A stretch of DNA of 64,000 nucleotides from [Eubacterium] eligens ATCC 27750 (GCF_000146185.1 NC_012778.1:268001-332000), one strand, 5' to 3'. Positions 43,098 through 56,320 are shown, counted from the first letter of the stretch. Numbers and translations are program-made. Notes: generated by a model not told the origin, from the sequence alone.

Positions 43098-43126
43098 TTG
43101 ACATATATATATCTTTGATGTACTAT
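43098..43126 (+). promoter_or_regulatory. Promoter of rpoBC
   Basis: TTGACA (43098-43103), 17 bases, TACTAT (43121-43126). It gives a leader of about 90 bases. The rest of the 42930-43222 gap, besides the rplL terminator, holds nothing else I can recognise. Confidence 0.78.
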
Positions 43127-43222
43127 GGACAATGCACTATTGTGGTAAATTGTGCTTATTCTTTGCACATTTACTGATAATGTAATATATTAATGTGAAG
43201 AAAACTAAGGGGTGAAACGTCA

Positions 43223-46200
43223 ATGGAGAAAAACAGATTACGCCCAATAACGTCGGGCAAGGCAATGCGTATGAGTTTCTCAAGACAGAAAGAAGTTCTT
43301 GAGATGCCTAACCTTATTGAGGTGCAGAAGGATTCTTACCAGTGGTTTTTGAATGAAGGCTTGAAAGAGGTCTTTGATGACATATCTCCAATTGCAGACT
43401 ATAATGGAAGATTAAGTCTGGAATTCGTAGATTTTGCGTTATGTGAAGACGAAGTTAAGTATTCAATTGAAGAGTGTAAAGAAAGAGATGCTACATATGC
43501 AGCGCCTCTTAAGGTTACAGTAAGACTTCATAACAAAGAGACAGAAAGCATCAGCGAGCATGAGATTTTCATGGGAGACCTGCCATTAATGACTAAGACA
43601 GGTACATTTGTAATTAATGGTGCTGAACGAGTTATTGTCAGCCAGTTGGTACGTTCACCTGGTATTTATTATGATATACAGAAAGATAAGTATGGTAAGA
43701 TTTTCTTGTACAGCTGTCAGGTAATTCCTAACAGAGGTGCATGGTTAGAGTATGAAACAGATGCTAATGATATATTCTATGTTAAGGTTGACCGTAATAA
43801 GAAGGTTCCTATTACTGTTCTTATCAGAGCATTAGGATTTGGTACTAATGCGGAGATTCTTGATATTTTTGGTGAGGAACCTAAGCTTCTTGCTACTATG
43901 GAGAAGGATACTTCTACTAACTATCAGGAAGGTATTCTTGAACTTTATAAGAAGTTAAGACCAGGAGAACCATTATCTGTAGAGAGTGCTGAAGCACTTA
44001 TTTCAGGTATGTTCTTTGACCCAAGAAGATATGATCTTGCACACGTAGGAAGATATAAGTTTAATAAGAAGCTTTCTTTCAAGAGCAGAATTACAGGACA
44101 GGTTCTTGCTGAGGATGTTGTTGATGAGAACGGAACTGTTATTGCAACAGCAGGTGAGAAGCTTACAAGAGAATCAGCACAGGCTATTCAGGATGCAGCT
44201 GTTCCTTCAGTATTCATTACTGTAGAAGTTAAGGCTGCTGATGGTACAGTATCTGACAGAGTTGTTAAGATTCTTTCTAACCGTGCGGTTGATATTACTA
44301 AATGGGTTGATATCAGCGAAGAAGAAGCTAAGGAGCTTGGTGTAACAGAGTATGTATACTATCCTGTTCTTGCACAGATTCTTGCTGAGAATGAATCTTT
44401 AGAGGATATTAAGGAAGCTATTACTAAGAATATTGCTGATCTTATTCCTAAGCATATTACAGTGGAAGATATTCTTGCTTCTATTAATTATAATATGCAC
44501 CTTGAATATGGTGTTGGTACTAAGGATGATATCGATCACCTTGGAAACAGACGTATCAGAGCTGTAGGAGAGCTTCTTCAGAACCAGTTCAGAATTGGTA
44601 TCTCAAGAATGGAAAGAGTGGTCCGTGAGAGAATGTCTACACAGGATCTTAGCGGAATATCTCCACAGTCACTTATTAATATTAAGCCTGTAACAGCTGC
44701 TATTAAGGAATTCTTTGGAAGTTCGCAGTTGTCACAGTTCATGGATCAGAATAACCCTCTTAGTGAGATTACTCATAAGAGACGTCTTTCAGCCCTTGGT
44801 CCTGGTGGTCTTTCAAGAGATCGTGCAGGTTTCGAGGTTCGAGATGTACACTATACTCATTATGGTAGAATGTGTCCTATCGAGACTCCTGAAGGACCTA
44901 ACATTGGTCTTATTAACTCTCTTGCATCTTATGCAAGAATTAATGAATATGGATTCGTTGAAGCTCCTTATCGTATTGTAGATAAGTCTGATCCTAAGAA
45001 TCCAAGAGTTACTGATGAAGTGCGTTACTTCACAGCTGATGAGGAAGATGATTTCCATGTAGCACAGGCTAATGCTGAGATTGATGAGAATGGTTATTTC
45101 GTAAGAAATACTGTATCTGGACGTTACAGAGAAGAAACTTCTCAGTTCGATAAAAGCCAGATTGATCTTATGGATGTATCTCCTAAGATGGTATTCTCAG
45201 TTGCTACATCAATGATTCCATTCCTTCAGAATGATGACTGTACACGTGCCCTCATGGGTTCTAACATGCAGCGTCAGGCCGTACCTCTTCTTATGACAGA
45301 AGCTCCTGTTATCGGAACTGGTATTGAGAATAAGACTGCTGTTGACTCAGGTGTATGTGTAGTTGCAGAGGCTGATGGTGTTGTTCTTTCTTCTGAATCT
45401 AACAAGATTGTTATCAGAGAAAAGGATGGCAAGGCGCGCGAATACAAGCTTACTAAGTTCTCAAGAAGTAACCAGAGTAACTGCTATAACCAGAGACCTA
45501 TTGTTTTCAAGGGTGATGAGGTTAAGGCAGGAGATGTTATTGCTGATGGTCCATCTACATCTAATGGTGAGATTGCTCTCGGTAAGAACCCTCTTATCGG
45601 TTTCATGACTTGGGAAGGTTATAACTACGAGGATGCTGTACTTCTTAGTGAGCGTCTCGTAAGAGATGATGTGTATACATCTATTCATATTGAAGAATAT
45701 GAGACAGAAGCAAGAGATACTAAGTTAGGACCTGAAGAGATTACAAGAGATCTTCCTTCAACAGGTTCAGACGCTGTCAAGGATCTTGATGAGAACGGTA
45801 TTATCCGCGTTGGTGCTGAGGTAAGAGCCGGAGATATTCTTGTTGGAAAGGTTACTCCTAAGGGTGAGACAGAGCTTACTGCTGAAGAGAGACTTCTTAG
45901 AGCTATCTTTGGTGAGAAGGCAAGAGAAGTAAGAGATACTTCACTTAAGGTACCTCATGGTGCTTATGGTATTGTCGTTGCTGTTAAGACATTTACAAGA
46001 GAGAACGGAGATGAACTCTCACCAGGAGTTAACAAATCTGTTCGTATATATATTGCACAGAAGAGAAAGATCGGCGTTGGTGATAAGATGGCTGGTCGTC
46101 ATGGTAACAAGGGTGTCGTTTCAAGAGTACTTCCTGTTGAAGATATGCCATTCCTTCCTAATGGCCGTCCTCTTGATATCGTACTTAACCCACTGGGCGT

Positions 46201-47200
46201 TCCTTCACGAATGAACATTGGACAGGTCCTTGAGATTCATTTGAGTCTTGCTGCCAAGGTACTTGGATTTAACATTTCTACTCCAGTATTCGATGGTGCA
46301 GATGAGAATGATATTATGGATACTCTTGATATGGCAAATGCTTATGCTAACCATCCATTCGATGATGAAGAGCTTGCAGCCCAGAAGGCTGAGGCTGAGA
46401 AGAATGGCGAAGAATATCCTGAGGATATGGTTACATTTACAGCACAGTATAAAGATGTTCTTAATAAAGAGGTATTTGATTACCTTTCAGAACACAGAGA
46501 TCACAGAGCTGAGTGGAAGGGTGTTCCAATCGGCCGTGATGGTAAAGTAAGACTTAGAGATGGTAGAACAGGTGAGTACTTCGACAGCCCTGTAACTATC
46601 GGATTCATGCATTACTTAAAGCTTCATCATCTTGTTGATGATAAGATTCATGCACGTTCAACTGGTCCTTACTCACTTGTAACTCAGCAGCCACTTGGTG
46701 GTAAGGCTCAGTTCGGTGGACAGAGATTCGGAGAGATGGAAGTTTGGGCACTTGAGGCTTATGGTGCTGCTTATACTCTTCAGGAAATTCTTACTGTTAA
46801 GTCTGATGATGTTGTAGGACGAGTTAAGACTTACGAAGCTATTATTAAGGGTGAGAATATTCCTGAACCAGGAGTTCCAGAATCATTCAAGGTTCTTCTT
46901 AAGGAACTTCAGTCACTCGCACTTGATGTTAGAGTTCTTGATCAGGACAACAATGAAGTCAGACTTCTTGAGAGTTCTGAATATGAAGTTACTGATTTCA
47001 AGAAGGTTCTTGATGAAGGTAATGGATACAGAAGAAACAGCAGAGAGGAAGAGGCAGAGTACAAGGCTGGCGGTATGTCAACAGTTACTCTTAATGAAGA
47101 TGGAACAGAAGATGCTGTAGATTCAGATGATGGTGCTGATTTTGATATGGCCGATGATTTTGATGATGATTACGGCGATGGCAATTCAGATGAATATTAA
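43223..47200 (+). CDS. rpoB: RNA polymerase beta subunit (1325 aa)
   Basis: A complete RpoB. The rifampicin pocket reads [17 protein letters not shown], then [20 protein letters not shown], with no resistance-type change visible. The [16 protein letters not shown] region ([17 protein letters not shown]) and the C-terminal [20 protein letters not shown] are present. The protein is longer than Bacillus RpoB, with an insertion around residues 310-400 common in Clostridia and an acidic C-terminal tail ([19 protein letters not shown]). AAGGGGTG precedes ATG 43223. rpoC follows 18 bases later. Confidence 0.98.
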   Translation: MEKNRLRPITSGKAMRMSFSRQKEVLEMPNLIEVQKDSYQWFLNEGLKEVFDDISPIADYNGRLSLEFVDFALCEDEVKYSIEECKERDATYAAPLKVTVRLHNKETESISEHEIFMGDLPLMTKTGTFVINGAERVIVSQLVRSPGIYYDIQKDKYGKIFLYSCQVIPNRGAWLEYETDANDIFYVKVDRNKKVPITVLIRALGFGTNAEILDIFGEEPKLLATMEKDTSTNYQEGILELYKKLRPGEPLSVESAEALISGMFFDPRRYDLAHVGRYKFNKKLSFKSRITGQVLAEDVVDENGTVIATAGEKLTRESAQAIQDAAVPSVFITVEVKAADGTVSDRVVKILSNRAVDITKWVDISEEEAKELGVTEYVYYPVLAQILAENESLEDIKEAITKNIADLIPKHITVEDILASINYNMHLEYGVGTKDDIDHLGNRRIRAVGELLQNQFRIGISRMERVVRERMSTQDLSGISPQSLINIKPVTAAIKEFFGSSQLSQFMDQNNPLSEITHKRRLSALGPGGLSRDRAGFEVRDVHYTHYGRMCPIETPEGPNIGLINSLASYARINEYGFVEAPYRIVDKSDPKNPRVTDEVRYFTADEEDDFHVAQANAEIDENGYFVRNTVSGRYREETSQFDKSQIDLMDVSPKMVFSVATSMIPFLQNDDCTRALMGSNMQRQAVPLLMTEAPVIGTGIENKTAVDSGVCVVAEADGVVLSSESNKIVIREKDGKAREYKLTKFSRSNQSNCYNQRPIVFKGDEVKAGDVIADGPSTSNGEIALGKNPLIGFMTWEGYNYEDAVLLSERLVRDDVYTSIHIEEYETEARDTKLGPEEITRDLPSTGSDAVKDLDENGIIRVGAEVRAGDILVGKVTPKGETELTAEERLLRAIFGEKAREVRDTSLKVPHGAYGIVVAVKTFTRENGDELSPGVNKSVRIYIAQKRKIGVGDKMAGRHGNKGVVSRVLPVEDMPFLPNGRPLDIVLNPLGVPSRMNIGQVLEIHLSLAAKVLGFNISTPVFDGADENDIMDTLDMANAYANHPFDDEELAAQKAEAEKNGEEYPEDMVTFTAQYKDVLNKEVFDYLSEHRDHRAEWKGVPIGRDGKVRLRDGRTGEYFDSPVTIGFMHYLKLHHLVDDKIHARSTGPYSLVTQQPLGGKAQFGGQRFGEMEVWALEAYGAAYTLQEILTVKSDDVVGRVKTYEAIIKGENIPEPGVPESFKVLLKELQSLALDVRVLDQDNNEVRLLESSEYEVTDFKKVLDEGNGYRRNSREEEAEYKAGGMSTVTLNEDGTEDAVDSDDGADFDMADDFDDDYGDGNSDEY

Positions 47201-47218
47201 TTAGAAGGGAGCACTATA

Positions 47219-50200
47219 ATGGCAGAAGAAATTAAATCAAATAAGTCAATGAAATTTGATAAGATTCAGATCAAGCTTGCTTCTCCTGAGAATATTTTGG
47301 AGTGGTCTCATGGTGAGGTTACCAAACCTGAAACAATTAACTATAGAACACTTAAGCCAGAAAAGGATGGACTTTTCTGCGAAAGAATATTTGGTCCTAG
47401 CAAGGACTGGGAGTGCCACTGCGGTAAGTATAAGAAGATTAAGGACAAGGGCATTGTCTGCGATAAATGTGGTGTTGAGGTTACTAAGGCCAGCGTAAGA
47501 AGAGACCGAATGGGTCATATCCATCTTGCTGCACCAGTATCTCACATCTGGTACTTCAAGGGTATTCCTAGCCGCATGGATCTCATTCTTGATATTGGTC
47601 CTAAGAACCTTGAAAAGGTATTATATTTTGCTTCATATATTGTAATTGATCCAGGTGAAACAGATATTCCTTTCAAGAAGATTCTTTCAGAGACTGAATA
47701 CAGAGAACTCTGTGAGCAGTACGGAAGCAAGGCTTTCCGTGTTGGTATGGGAGCTGAGGCAATCCTCGAGCTCCTCCAGATGGTTAACCTTGAAGAAGAA
47801 GAAGTAAGACTTAAGGAAGAGCTTGCTAACACTACTTCTCAGAAGGCTGCCAGACTTATAAAGAGAATAGAAGTTGTTGAAGCATTTAAGAATGCAGGAA
47901 CTAAGCCTGAGTGGATGATTCTTACAGAAATCCCTGTAATTCCACCAGATTTAAGACCTATGGTCCAGCTTGATGGTGGACGTTTTGCAACTTCAGATCT
48001 TAATGATCTTTACAGAAGAATTATTAACAGAAATAACAGACTTGCAAGACTTCTTGAGCTTGGAGCTCCTGAAATTATTGTACGTAACGAGAAGAGAATG
48101 CTTCAGGAAGCTGTTGATGCTCTTATCGATAATGGACGTAGAAATGGTCGTCCAGTAACAGGTCCTGGTAACAGAGCACTTAAGTCTTTATCAGATTTAT
48201 TAAAGGGTAAGCAGGGACGTTTCAGACAGAACCTTCTTGGTAAGCGAGTTGACTACTCAGGACGTTCAGTTATCGTAGTAGGACCAGAACTTAAGATTTA
48301 CCAGTGTGGTCTTCCTAAAGAGATGGCTATTGAGTTATTCAAGCCATTTGTTATGAGAGAGCTTGTAAGACGTAATCTTGCAGATAATATTAAGAAAGCT
48401 AAGAAGAGCGTAGAACATCTTGAGCCAGAAGTATGGGATGTACTTGAAGACGTTATTAAAGAGCATCCAGTTATGCTTAACCGTGCTCCTACACTTCACA
48501 GACTTGGTATTCAGGCTTTCGAGCCAATCCTTGTAGAAGGTAAGGCTATTAAGCTTCATCCACTTGTATGTACAGCGTTCAATGCCGATTTCGATGGTGA
48601 CCAGATGGCTGTCCATCTTCCGCTTTCTGTTGAGGCTCAGGCTGAGTGTAGATTTATGCTTCTTTCACCTAACAACCTTCTTAAGCCATCTGATGGTGGT
48701 CCTGTTGCCGTTCCTTCACAGGATATGGTACTTGGTATTTACTACCTTACACAGGAAAGACCAGGTGCAAAGGGTGAGGGCAAGATTTTCAAGAGCATTA
48801 ATGAAGCAGTTCTTGCTTATGAGAATGGTATAATTACATTACATGCCAAGATTATGGTTCATGTAACTAAGAATGTTAACGGAGAAGAGCTTTCAGGTAA
48901 TATTGAGTCTACACTTGGAAGACTTATATTTAATGAGATTCTCCCTCAGGATTTAGGATATGTTGACAGAAGCAAGGAAGAGAATTTATTACTTCCAGAA
49001 GTTGATTTCCATGTAGGAAAGAAGCAGCTTAAGGATATCTTACAGCATGTTATCAATACTCATGGTACTACAACAACTGCAGAGGTTCTTGATGATATCA
49101 AGGCTATGGGTTATAAGTACTCTACCAGAGCTGCCATGACTGTTTCTATTTCTGAGATGACAGTGCCACCAGTTAAGAAGCAGCTTCTTGCTGAGGCAGA
49201 AAAGAAAGTTGAACAGATTACTGTTAAATATAACAGAGGTCAGGCTACTGACGAGGAAAGACATAAGAATGTTATCCGCGTATGGCAGGAGACTGATGAT
49301 AAGATTAAGGATGCCCTTCTTCAGGGTCTTGATAAATATAACAACATCTTCATGATGGCTGACTCAGGTGCCCGTGGTTCTAACCAGCAGATTAAGCAGT
49401 TAGCAGGTATGCGTGGTTTGATGGCTGATACATCAGGTAACACTATCGAACTTCCTATCAAGTCAAACTTCCGTGAAGGTCTTGATGTTCTGGAATACTT
49501 TATTTCAGCTCACGGTGCCCGTAAAGGACTTTCAGATACAGCCCTTCGTACAGCCGATTCAGGATACCTTACAAGAAGACTTGTTGATGTTTCTCAGGAT
49601 CTTATTATCAGAGAGACAGATTGTAGCGCAGGTAAGCAGATACCTGGTATGTATGTTTACTCATTTGTTAATAACAGAGCTACTAACTCAAGTGATGCCA
49701 AGGAAGATATCCTTGAGCCATTACAGGAGCGTATTACAGGAAGATACTTAGCTGAGGATATTGTTGACCCGGCTACAGGCGAGATTATTGTTGAAGCTAA
49801 CCATCTTGTAACTCCTAAGAGAGCAGAAGCTATTATTAAGACTGGTGTTGATAAGGTTAAGATTAGAACAATCCTTACTTGCCGTTCACACATTGGTGTA
49901 TGTGCTAAATGTTATGGAACTAACATGGCAACTGGTCAGACTGTTCAGGTTGGTGAAGCTGTTGGTATTATCGCAGCCCAGTCAATCGGTGAGCCTGGTA
50001 CACAGCTTACTATGAGAACATTCCATACAGGTGGTGTTGCCGGTGATAATATTACTCAGGGTCTTCCTAGAGTAGAAGAGCTTTTCGAAGCAAGAAAGCC
50101 TAAGATGCTTGCTGTACTTGCTGAGTTTGGCGGAACTGTAAGTATTGTTAAGACTGAGAAGAAGACTGAAATCGTTATAACTGATGATGAAGGTAATTCA

Positions 50201-50836
50201 AAGGCTTATCCATTATCTAAGGATACAAGAGAAAAGGTTGTTGAAGGACAGGTTGTTGCTAAGGGTGAGGAAATCACAGAGGGTTCTGAGAATCCACATG
50301 ATATCGTAAGAATTCTTGGTGTAAGAGCTGTTCAGGATTATCTCCTTCGTGAAGTTCAGAAGGTTTACCGTATCCAGGGTGTTGATATCAATGATAAGCA
50401 TATTGAGCTTATCGTTCGTCAGATGCTTAAGAAGATAGTTGTTGATGAAGCTGGAGATTCTAAGTTCCTTCCAGGATCACAGGTTGATACAATTGAGTTC
50501 CAGGAAGTTAATGAGAGACTTGAGGAAGAAGGAAAGACACCTGCTACAGGTACTCCGATTATCCTTGGTATTACTAAGGCTTCACTTGCTTCTACATCAT
50601 TTATGTCAGCTGCCTCATTCCAGGAGACAACTAAGGTTCTTACAGATGCAGCTATTAACGGAAAGATTGATCCACTTATTGGTCTTAAAGAGAATGTTAT
50701 TATTGGTAAGCTTATCCCTGCCGGTACAGGTATGAAGCGTTATCAGGATATCAAGATCAGTTCTACAGATAACTACATTGAAGAAGATGAAGATGAGTCT
50801 GGTGAAGACGAGCTTGTTTTCACACAGGAAGATTAA
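47219..50836 (+). CDS. rpoC: RNA polymerase beta' subunit (1205 aa)
   Basis: A complete RpoC. The zinc-binding [20 protein letters not shown] is near the N-terminus. NADFDGD with Asp457, 459 and 461 holds the active-site magnesium. The trigger-loop region and the second zinc site ([11 protein letters not shown]) are present. The acidic tail ([14 protein letters not shown]) is similar to that of RpoB. It is transcribed with rpoB and closed by a strong terminator. Confidence 0.98.
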   Translation: MAEEIKSNKSMKFDKIQIKLASPENILEWSHGEVTKPETINYRTLKPEKDGLFCERIFGPSKDWECHCGKYKKIKDKGIVCDKCGVEVTKASVRRDRMGHIHLAAPVSHIWYFKGIPSRMDLILDIGPKNLEKVLYFASYIVIDPGETDIPFKKILSETEYRELCEQYGSKAFRVGMGAEAILELLQMVNLEEEEVRLKEELANTTSQKAARLIKRIEVVEAFKNAGTKPEWMILTEIPVIPPDLRPMVQLDGGRFATSDLNDLYRRIINRNNRLARLLELGAPEIIVRNEKRMLQEAVDALIDNGRRNGRPVTGPGNRALKSLSDLLKGKQGRFRQNLLGKRVDYSGRSVIVVGPELKIYQCGLPKEMAIELFKPFVMRELVRRNLADNIKKAKKSVEHLEPEVWDVLEDVIKEHPVMLNRAPTLHRLGIQAFEPILVEGKAIKLHPLVCTAFNADFDGDQMAVHLPLSVEAQAECRFMLLSPNNLLKPSDGGPVAVPSQDMVLGIYYLTQERPGAKGEGKIFKSINEAVLAYENGIITLHAKIMVHVTKNVNGEELSGNIESTLGRLIFNEILPQDLGYVDRSKEENLLLPEVDFHVGKKQLKDILQHVINTHGTTTTAEVLDDIKAMGYKYSTRAAMTVSISEMTVPPVKKQLLAEAEKKVEQITVKYNRGQATDEERHKNVIRVWQETDDKIKDALLQGLDKYNNIFMMADSGARGSNQQIKQLAGMRGLMADTSGNTIELPIKSNFREGLDVLEYFISAHGARKGLSDTALRTADSGYLTRRLVDVSQDLIIRETDCSAGKQIPGMYVYSFVNNRATNSSDAKEDILEPLQERITGRYLAEDIVDPATGEIIVEANHLVTPKRAEAIIKTGVDKVKIRTILTCRSHIGVCAKCYGTNMATGQTVQVGEAVGIIAAQSIGEPGTQLTMRTFHTGGVAGDNITQGLPRVEELFEARKPKMLAVLAEFGGTVSIVKTEKKTEIVITDDEGNSKAYPLSKDTREKVVEGQVVAKGEEITEGSENPHDIVRILGVRAVQDYLLREVQKVYRIQGVDINDKHIELIVRQMLKKIVVDEAGDSKFLPGSQVDTIEFQEVNERLEEEGKTPATGTPIILGITKASLASTSFMSAASFQETTKVLTDAAINGKIDPLIGLKENVIIGKLIPAGTGMKRYQDIKISSTDNYIEEDEDESGEDELVFTQED

Positions 50837-50855
50837 TTCTTTATAGAAACTTATG

Positions 50856-50898
50856 GCGTGTCAGATTGATAAAATCTGGCACGCTTTTGTCTTTTTTT
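50856..50898 (+). terminator. Terminator of rpoBC
   Basis: GCGTGTCAGATT (50856-50867) pairs with AATCTGGCACGC (50873-50884) with one G-U pair. TTTTGTCTTTTTTT follows. Confidence 0.92.
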
Positions 50899-50908
50899 GA
50901 AAAAATGC

Positions 50909-50937
50909 TTGACACTGAATTTGCAAATATATATACT
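50909..50937 (+). promoter_or_regulatory. Strong promoter of the rpsL-rpsG-fusA operon
   Basis: TTGACA (50909-50914), 17 bases, TATACT (50932-50937), directly after the rpoC terminator. The leader to rpsL is about 110 bases. Confidence 0.87.
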
Positions 50938-51054
50938 AATAAAGCGTGCGAATAGGCAAGTACTATTTTTGCGCTGTTTTGGTGACAAAACATTTTCTTA
51001 GTTGATACTAAGATGCAACCATTCATTATTCTAATTTCGGGAGGTGAAAACGGA

Positions 51055-51474
51055 ATGCCAACATTTAACCAGTTAGTAAAACAGGGAAGAAAGACTGCAG
51101 TAAAGAAGTCTACAGCACCAGCTCTTCAGAAGGGTTACAACTCACTTCAGAAGAAGGCAACAGATATCTCTTCTCCACAGAAGAGAGGTGTTTGTACAGC
51201 TGTTAAGACTGCTACACCTAAGAAGCCTAACTCAGCTCTTAGAAAGATTGCCAGAGTACGTCTTTCTAATGGTATCGAGGTAACATCTTACATCCCAGGT
51301 GAGGGACACAATCTTCAGGAACACAGCGTTGTTCTTATAAGAGGTGGAAGAGTAAAGGATTTACCAGGTACAAGATACCACATCATCAGAGGAACACTTG
51401 ATACAGCAGGTGTTGCAAAGAGAAGACAGGCTCGTTCTAAGTACGGTGCTAAGAGACCTAAGGACGCTAAGTAA
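51055..51474 (+). CDS. rpsL: Ribosomal protein S12 (139 aa)
   Basis: [19 protein letters not shown], then the [17 protein letters not shown] loop with the lysine that is changed in streptomycin-resistant strains still present, and [21 protein letters not shown]. Start at ATG 51055, with GGGAGGTG upstream. An in-frame ATG at 51013 has no site and is outside the S12 family. It sits in the decoding centre of the 30S subunit. Confidence 0.97.
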   Translation: MPTFNQLVKQGRKTAVKKSTAPALQKGYNSLQKKATDISSPQKRGVCTAVKTATPKKPNSALRKIARVRLSNGIEVTSYIPGEGHNLQEHSVVLIRGGRVKDLPGTRYHIIRGTLDTAGVAKRRQARSKYGAKRPKDAK

Positions 51475-51693
51475 TTAAGCCTGAATTAAGACACGCATTT
51501 ATATGAATGCATGCAAGTTTTACAATTTGCAAGAGTCAGATTTGTAAGAATCTGATTTTTACGAACAAATTAAATTTTGAATTGTGCCGGAATTAGATTA
51601 ATCAAGAGGTTGCAGGTTAATATATACGGCGCGAACACATTTTTTATTTGTGAGTACCTATGATTTAATAAATTTATTAAGGAGGGAAGAACC
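51475..51693 (+). promoter_or_regulatory. Structured gap between rpsL and rpsG
   Basis: The gap is unusually long for this operon. It holds two AT-rich hairpins, one around 51512-51532 (GCAA/TTGC) and TCAGATT (51536-51542) with AATCTGA (51549-51555) followed by five T. The latter resembles a weak intrinsic terminator. In Escherichia coli the same gap holds the S7 repressor site, so a related control is possible. No gene is visible in it. Confidence 0.45.
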
Positions 51694-52164
51694 GTGCCAC
51701 GTAAAGGACATACACAGAAAAGAGATGTATTAGCAGATCCTATTTACAACAATAAGGTAGTTACTAAGCTTATCAACAACATTATGCTTGATGGTAAGAG
51801 AGGAGTAGCTCAGAAGATTGTTTACGGTGCTTTTGATAGAGTTGCAGCTAAGACTGAGAGACCAGCTATCGAAGTATTTGAAGAAGCTATGAACAATATT
51901 ATGCCAGTTCTTGAAGTTAAGGCTAGACGTATCGGTGGAGCTACTTACCAGGTACCTATCGAAGTTAAGCCAGACAGAAGACAGGCTTTAGCTCTTCGTT
52001 GGATGACTACATTCTCTAGAGCAAGAGGCGAGAAGACTATGGAAGAAAGACTCGCTAACGAAATTCTTGATGCAGCTAACAACACAGGTGCATCAGTAAA
52101 GAGAAAAGAAGATATGCACAAGATGGCAGAAGCAAACAAGGCTTTTGCTCATTACAGATTCTAA
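51694..52164 (+). CDS. rpsG: Ribosomal protein S7 (156 aa)
   Basis: The protein begins [20 protein letters not shown] and has [21 protein letters not shown], then the [18 protein letters not shown] and [21 protein letters not shown]-terminus. GTG start at 51694 with AAGGAGGG at good distance. S7 organises the head of the 30S subunit. Confidence 0.97.
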   Translation: MPRKGHTQKRDVLADPIYNNKVVTKLINNIMLDGKRGVAQKIVYGAFDRVAAKTERPAIEVFEEAMNNIMPVLEVKARRIGGATYQVPIEVKPDRRQALALRWMTTFSRARGEKTMEERLANEILDAANNTGASVKRKEDMHKMAEANKAFAHYRF

Positions 52165-52188
52165 TTATAATTATAGGAGGTTTTATCC

Positions 52189-54351
52189 ATGGCTGGAAGA
52201 GAATATCCATTGGAGAGAACCAGAAATATCGGAATTATGGCTCATATTGATGCTGGTAAGACAACATTAACAGAGCGTATCCTTTATTATACTGGTGTTA
52301 ATCACAAGATTGGTGATACTCATGAAGGTACTGCTACTATGGACTGGATGGCCCAGGAGCAGGAGAGAGGTATCACAATCACTTCAGCTGCTACAACATG
52401 TCACTGGACACCTGAGAAAGAGGGTAAGCCAGATAAGACACAGCCAGAATACCGTATTAACATTATCGATACTCCAGGACACGTTGACTTCACAGTAGAG
52501 GTTGAGCGTTCACTTAGAGTACTTGATGGTGCCGTAGGTGTATTCGATGCACAGAACGGTGTTGAGCCACAGTCAGAGAATGTATGGCGTCAGGCTGATA
52601 AGTACAATGTACCTCGTATGGCTTTCATGAACAAGATGGATAAGATGGGTGCTGATTTCTTCGGATCATGCAACCAGCTTATTACAAAGCTTGGAAAGAA
52701 TCCTGTACTTGTACAGATTCCTATCGGTAAGGAAGATGACTTCAAGGGAATTATTGACTTATTCGAGATGAAGGCTTATGTCTTCAACGGAGATAAGGGT
52801 GATGATATCGCTGTTGGTGAGATTCCAGACGATTTAAAGGATCAGGCTCAGGAATATCATGACAAGCTCGTTGAGCAGTGTGCTGAACTTGATGAAGACC
52901 TTATGGAGAAGTTCTTTAATGATGAGGAAATTTCAGTTCCAGAGTTAAAGGCTGCTTTAAGAAAGGGTACTATCGAGGGTACAGCTATTCCTTGTCTTTG
53001 CGGTACAGCTTATAAGAACAAGGGTGTTCAGAAGCTTCTTGATGCTGTTATCGAGTACATGCCAGCTCCTACAGATATCCCAGATATCACAGGTGTTGAC
53101 GAAGACGGTAACGAAGTAACAAGAAAGTCATCTGATGAAGAGCCATTTGCAGCTCTTGCATTCAAGATTATGACTGATCCATTCGTTGGTAAGTTAGCAT
53201 TCTTCAGAGTTTACTCAGGTACATTAAACGGTGGTTCATATGTACTTAACTCTAATAAGAATAAGAAAGAAAGAGTTGGCCGTATCCTTCAGATGCACGC
53301 TAACCAGAGAAAAGAAATTGATAAGGTTTACTCAGGAGATATCGCTGCTGCAGTAGGTCTTAAGGTTACAGTAACAGGTGATACTATCTGTGATGAAGCA
53401 CATCCAGTTATCTTAGAGTCTATGGAATTCCCAGAGCCAGTTATCGAGCTTGCTATCGAGCCAAAGACTAAGAATGACCAGGGTAAGATGGGTGAAGCTT
53501 TAGCAAAGCTTGCTGAAGAAGATCCTACATTCCGTGCTCATACAGATCAGGAAACAGGTCAGACAATCATCGCTGGTATGGGTGAGCTTCACCTTGATAT
53601 CATCGTTGACAGACTTCTTCGTGAGTTCAAGGTAGAGGCTAACGTTGGTGCACCTCAGGTTGCTTACAGAGAGTGCTTTACTAAGGCAGTTGATGTTGAT
53701 AGTAAGTATGCTAAGCAGTCAGGTGGACGTGGTCAGTATGGTCACTGTAAAGTACGTTTCTCACCACTTGAAGCTAACGTTGATAAGTTTGATGTTGAGA
53801 CAAAGAATACAGTATTAATTAACGAACCTCCAGTACTCTTCTGTGAGTCTTCAGTAGTTGGTGGTGCTATTCCTAAGGAATATATCCCTTCAGTTGCTGA
53901 CGGTATCAGAGAAGCTGCTAATTCAGGTATCTTAGCTGGATTCCCAGTTCTCGGACTTAGAGCAGATATTTACGATGGTTCATACCATGAAGTCGATTCT
54001 TCAGAAATGGCATTCCACATTGCTGGTTCTATGGCATTCAAGGATGCTATGGCTAAGGCAGCACCTGCCCTTCTTGAGCCTATCATGAAGGTTGAGGTTA
54101 CTATGCCAGAAGAATACATGGGTGATGTAATCGGTGATATCAACTCACGTAGAGGACGTATTGAGGGTATGGAAGATATCTCAGGTGGTAAGATGATTAA
54201 AGCATTCGTTCCACTTGCTGAGATGTTCGGATATGCTACTGACCTTCGTTCTAAGACACAGGGTCGTGGTAACTACTCTATGTTCTTCGATAAGTATGAG
54301 CAGGCTCCAAAGTCTGTTCAGGACAAGGTTATTTCTGATAGAAATAAGTAA
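52189..54351 (+). CDS. fusA: Elongation factor G (720 aa)
   Basis: [23 protein letters not shown] as the P-loop, [15 protein letters not shown] as switch I, and DTPGHVDFT and [10 protein letters not shown] as G motifs. Domains II-V follow to ISDRNK. Slightly longer than average, because of an insertion after CHW ([15 protein letters not shown]) in the first domain, which Clostridia often have. It drives translocation. TAGGAGG lies before ATG 52189, 24 bases after rpsG. Confidence 0.98.
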   Translation: MAGREYPLERTRNIGIMAHIDAGKTTLTERILYYTGVNHKIGDTHEGTATMDWMAQEQERGITITSAATTCHWTPEKEGKPDKTQPEYRINIIDTPGHVDFTVEVERSLRVLDGAVGVFDAQNGVEPQSENVWRQADKYNVPRMAFMNKMDKMGADFFGSCNQLITKLGKNPVLVQIPIGKEDDFKGIIDLFEMKAYVFNGDKGDDIAVGEIPDDLKDQAQEYHDKLVEQCAELDEDLMEKFFNDEEISVPELKAALRKGTIEGTAIPCLCGTAYKNKGVQKLLDAVIEYMPAPTDIPDITGVDEDGNEVTRKSSDEEPFAALAFKIMTDPFVGKLAFFRVYSGTLNGGSYVLNSNKNKKERVGRILQMHANQRKEIDKVYSGDIAAAVGLKVTVTGDTICDEAHPVILESMEFPEPVIELAIEPKTKNDQGKMGEALAKLAEEDPTFRAHTDQETGQTIIAGMGELHLDIIVDRLLREFKVEANVGAPQVAYRECFTKAVDVDSKYAKQSGGRGQYGHCKVRFSPLEANVDKFDVETKNTVLINEPPVLFCESSVVGGAIPKEYIPSVADGIREAANSGILAGFPVLGLRADIYDGSYHEVDSSEMAFHIAGSMAFKDAMAKAAPALLEPIMKVEVTMPEEYMGDVIGDINSRRGRIEGMEDISGGKMIKAFVPLAEMFGYATDLRSKTQGRGNYSMFFDKYEQAPKSVQDKVISDRNK

Positions 54352-54368
54352 TAACTATAAAAATATAG

Positions 54369-54441
54369 TTGAAATATTTCACTAAATGAAATATAATAAA
54401 TATCAGCTATGACAAAGCCCGAGGGGGATACCCCTCAGGGC
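54369..54441 (+). promoter_or_regulatory. Separate promoter of tuf and a GC-rich leader hairpin
   Basis: TTGAAA (54369-54374), 17 bases, TATAAT (54392-54397) make a strong promoter between fusA and tuf. Downstream, GCCC-GAGGGG (54417-54426) pairs with CCCCTC-A-GGGC (54431-54441), a 10-base stem with one bulged A. No T tract follows, so it is not a terminator but may stabilise the message or mark a processing site. Confidence 0.75.
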
Positions 54442-54472
54442 AATCTAAATATTTTTAGGAGGATTTTAAACA

Positions 54473-55666
54473 ATGGCAAAGGCTAAATTTGAGAGAACAA
54501 AACCACATTGTAACATTGGTACAATCGGACACGTAGATCACGGTAAGACTACATTAACAGCTGCTATCACAAAGACTCTTCATGAGAGACTTGGTACAGG
54601 TGAGGCTGTTGCATTCGAGAATATTGATAAGGCACCAGAGGAAAGAGAAAGAGGTATCACTATCTCTACAGCTCACGTTGAGTATGAGACAGAGAAGAGA
54701 CACTATGCACACGTTGACTGTCCAGGACATGCTGATTATGTAAAGAACATGATCACAGGTGCTGCTCAGATGGATGCAGGTATCCTTGTTGTTGCTGCTA
54801 CTGATGGTGTTATGGCTCAGACAAGAGAGCATATCCTTCTTGCTCGTCAGGTTGGTGTTCCTTACATCGTTGTATTCATGAACAAGTGTGATATGGTTGA
54901 TGATCCAGAACTTCTTGAATTAGTAGATATGGAAATCAGAGAACTTCTTAACGAGTACGGATTCCCAGGAGATGATACTCCAATCATCCAGGGTTCAGCT
55001 CTTAAGGCTCTTGAAGATCCTAACAGCGAATGGGGTGATAAGATCCTTGAGCTTATGCATACTATTGATGAGTATGTTCCAGATCCAGAAAGAGATACAG
55101 ATAAGCCATTCCTTATGCCTGTAGAGGACGTATTCTCTATCACAGGACGTGGTACTGTTGCTACTGGTAGAGTAGAGAGAGGTGTTCTCCACGTTAATGA
55201 GGAAGTTGAAATCGTTGGTATCCACGAAGATATCCGTAAGGTAGTTGTAACTGGTATCGAGATGTTCAGAAAGCTTCTTGATGAGGCTCAGCCAGGTGAT
55301 AACATTGGTGCACTTCTTAGAGGTGTTCAGAGAGACGAAATCCAGAGAGGACAGGTTCTCTGCAAGCCAGGTTCAATCACACCACACCACAAGTTTACAG
55401 CTCAGGTTTACGTATTAACAAAGGACGAGGGTGGACGTCATACTCCATTCTTCAACAACTACAGACCACAGTTCTACTTCAGAACAACTGATGTAACTGG
55501 TGTTTGTGAGCTTCCAGCTGGTACAGAAATGTGCATGCCTGGTGATAACGTAGAGATGACAGTTGAACTTATCCATAACGTAGCTATGGAGCAGGGTCTT
55601 CGTTTCGCTATCCGTGAGGGTGGTAGAACAGTTGGTTCTGGTGCTGTTGCTACAATCATTGAGTAA
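54473..55666 (+). CDS. tuf: Elongation factor Tu (397 aa)
   Basis: [23 protein letters not shown] as the P-loop, [15 protein letters not shown] as switch [20 protein letters not shown] and NKCDMVDD are all present. The C-terminal domains end [15 protein letters not shown]-Tu delivers aminoacyl-tRNA. Its own promoter plus the fusA operon allow high expression. AGGAGG is 8 bases upstream. Confidence 0.98.
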   Translation: MAKAKFERTKPHCNIGTIGHVDHGKTTLTAAITKTLHERLGTGEAVAFENIDKAPEERERGITISTAHVEYETEKRHYAHVDCPGHADYVKNMITGAAQMDAGILVVAATDGVMAQTREHILLARQVGVPYIVVFMNKCDMVDDPELLELVDMEIRELLNEYGFPGDDTPIIQGSALKALEDPNSEWGDKILELMHTIDEYVPDPERDTDKPFLMPVEDVFSITGRGTVATGRVERGVLHVNEEVEIVGIHEDIRKVVVTGIEMFRKLLDEAQPGDNIGALLRGVQRDEIQRGQVLCKPGSITPHHKFTAQVYVLTKDEGGRHTPFFNNYRPQFYFRTTDVTGVCELPAGTEMCMPGDNVEMTVELIHNVAMEQGLRFAIREGGRTVGSGAVATIIE

Positions 55667-55688
55667 TTGTTATTAATACAGTTCTTTC

Positions 55689-55721
55689 AAGGGTTTCCGA
55701 GGTTATCGGAAACCCTTTTTT
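55689..55721 (+). terminator. Terminator of tuf
   Basis: AAGGGTTTCCGA (55689-55700) pairs perfectly with TCGGAAACCCTT (55706-55717). The loop is 5 bases, and six T run from 55716 to 55721. Confidence 0.94.
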
Positions 55722-55771
55722 GCGCGAGCAGCGATGAGAGAACCAGAGTGTGATAAAAAGAGGAGTACAAC

Positions 55772-56320
55772 ATGCTATACATAATGCGTCATGGCAGGAC
55801 GGACTGGAATGTACGTCATAAATTGCAGGGAAGAACAGATATACCGCTTAATGATGAAGGCAGAATGATGGCGGCAGAGGCTGGGAAAAAGTATGCAGAT
55901 ATACATTTTGATGAGTGTTATTCATCACCTTTGGCAAGAGCAAAAGAGACCGCCGAGATTTTTCTCAAAGGAAGGGGAGTACCTGTATATACAGATGACA
56001 GGCTTGTTGAGATGGGATTTGGAATATATGAGGGAATAGAGAATTCATTTGCAATAAAGGATTGTCCAATTAATTCTCTTTTTAAAAATCCAGAGGATTA
56101 TGTGACGGTTGAAGGCGGAGAAAGTTTTGAACAGCTTTTTGCAAGAACAGGAGAGTTTATAGACAATGTGGTTATGCCACAGGTTAATAGTGGCAAAGAT
56201 ATACTGATTGTTGGTCATGGTGCGATGAACTGCAGTATTATAGCAAAATTCAGAGGAACACCACTGGATAAATTCTGGGATGGAATGACTGATAATTGTC
56301 AGGTTGTTAAATTAATGTAA
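55772..56320 (+). CDS. Histidine phosphatase (phosphoglycerate mutase-like) family protein (182 aa)
   Basis: The catalytic motif MRHGRTDWN is at the N-terminus, with ECYSSPLARAKETAEI (second arginine), EMGFGIYEGI and VGHGAMNCSII (the second catalytic histidine) following. Members remove phosphate from many small molecules. Some relatives act on sugar phosphates or cobalamin precursors. Nothing here narrows the substrate. AGAGGAG lies before ATG 55772. Monocistronic, as far as I can see. Confidence 0.85.
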   Translation: MLYIMRHGRTDWNVRHKLQGRTDIPLNDEGRMMAAEAGKKYADIHFDECYSSPLARAKETAEIFLKGRGVPVYTDDRLVEMGFGIYEGIENSFAIKDCPINSLFKNPEDYVTVEGGESFEQLFARTGEFIDNVVMPQVNSGKDILIVGHGAMNCSIIAKFRGTPLDKFWDGMTDNCQVVKLM

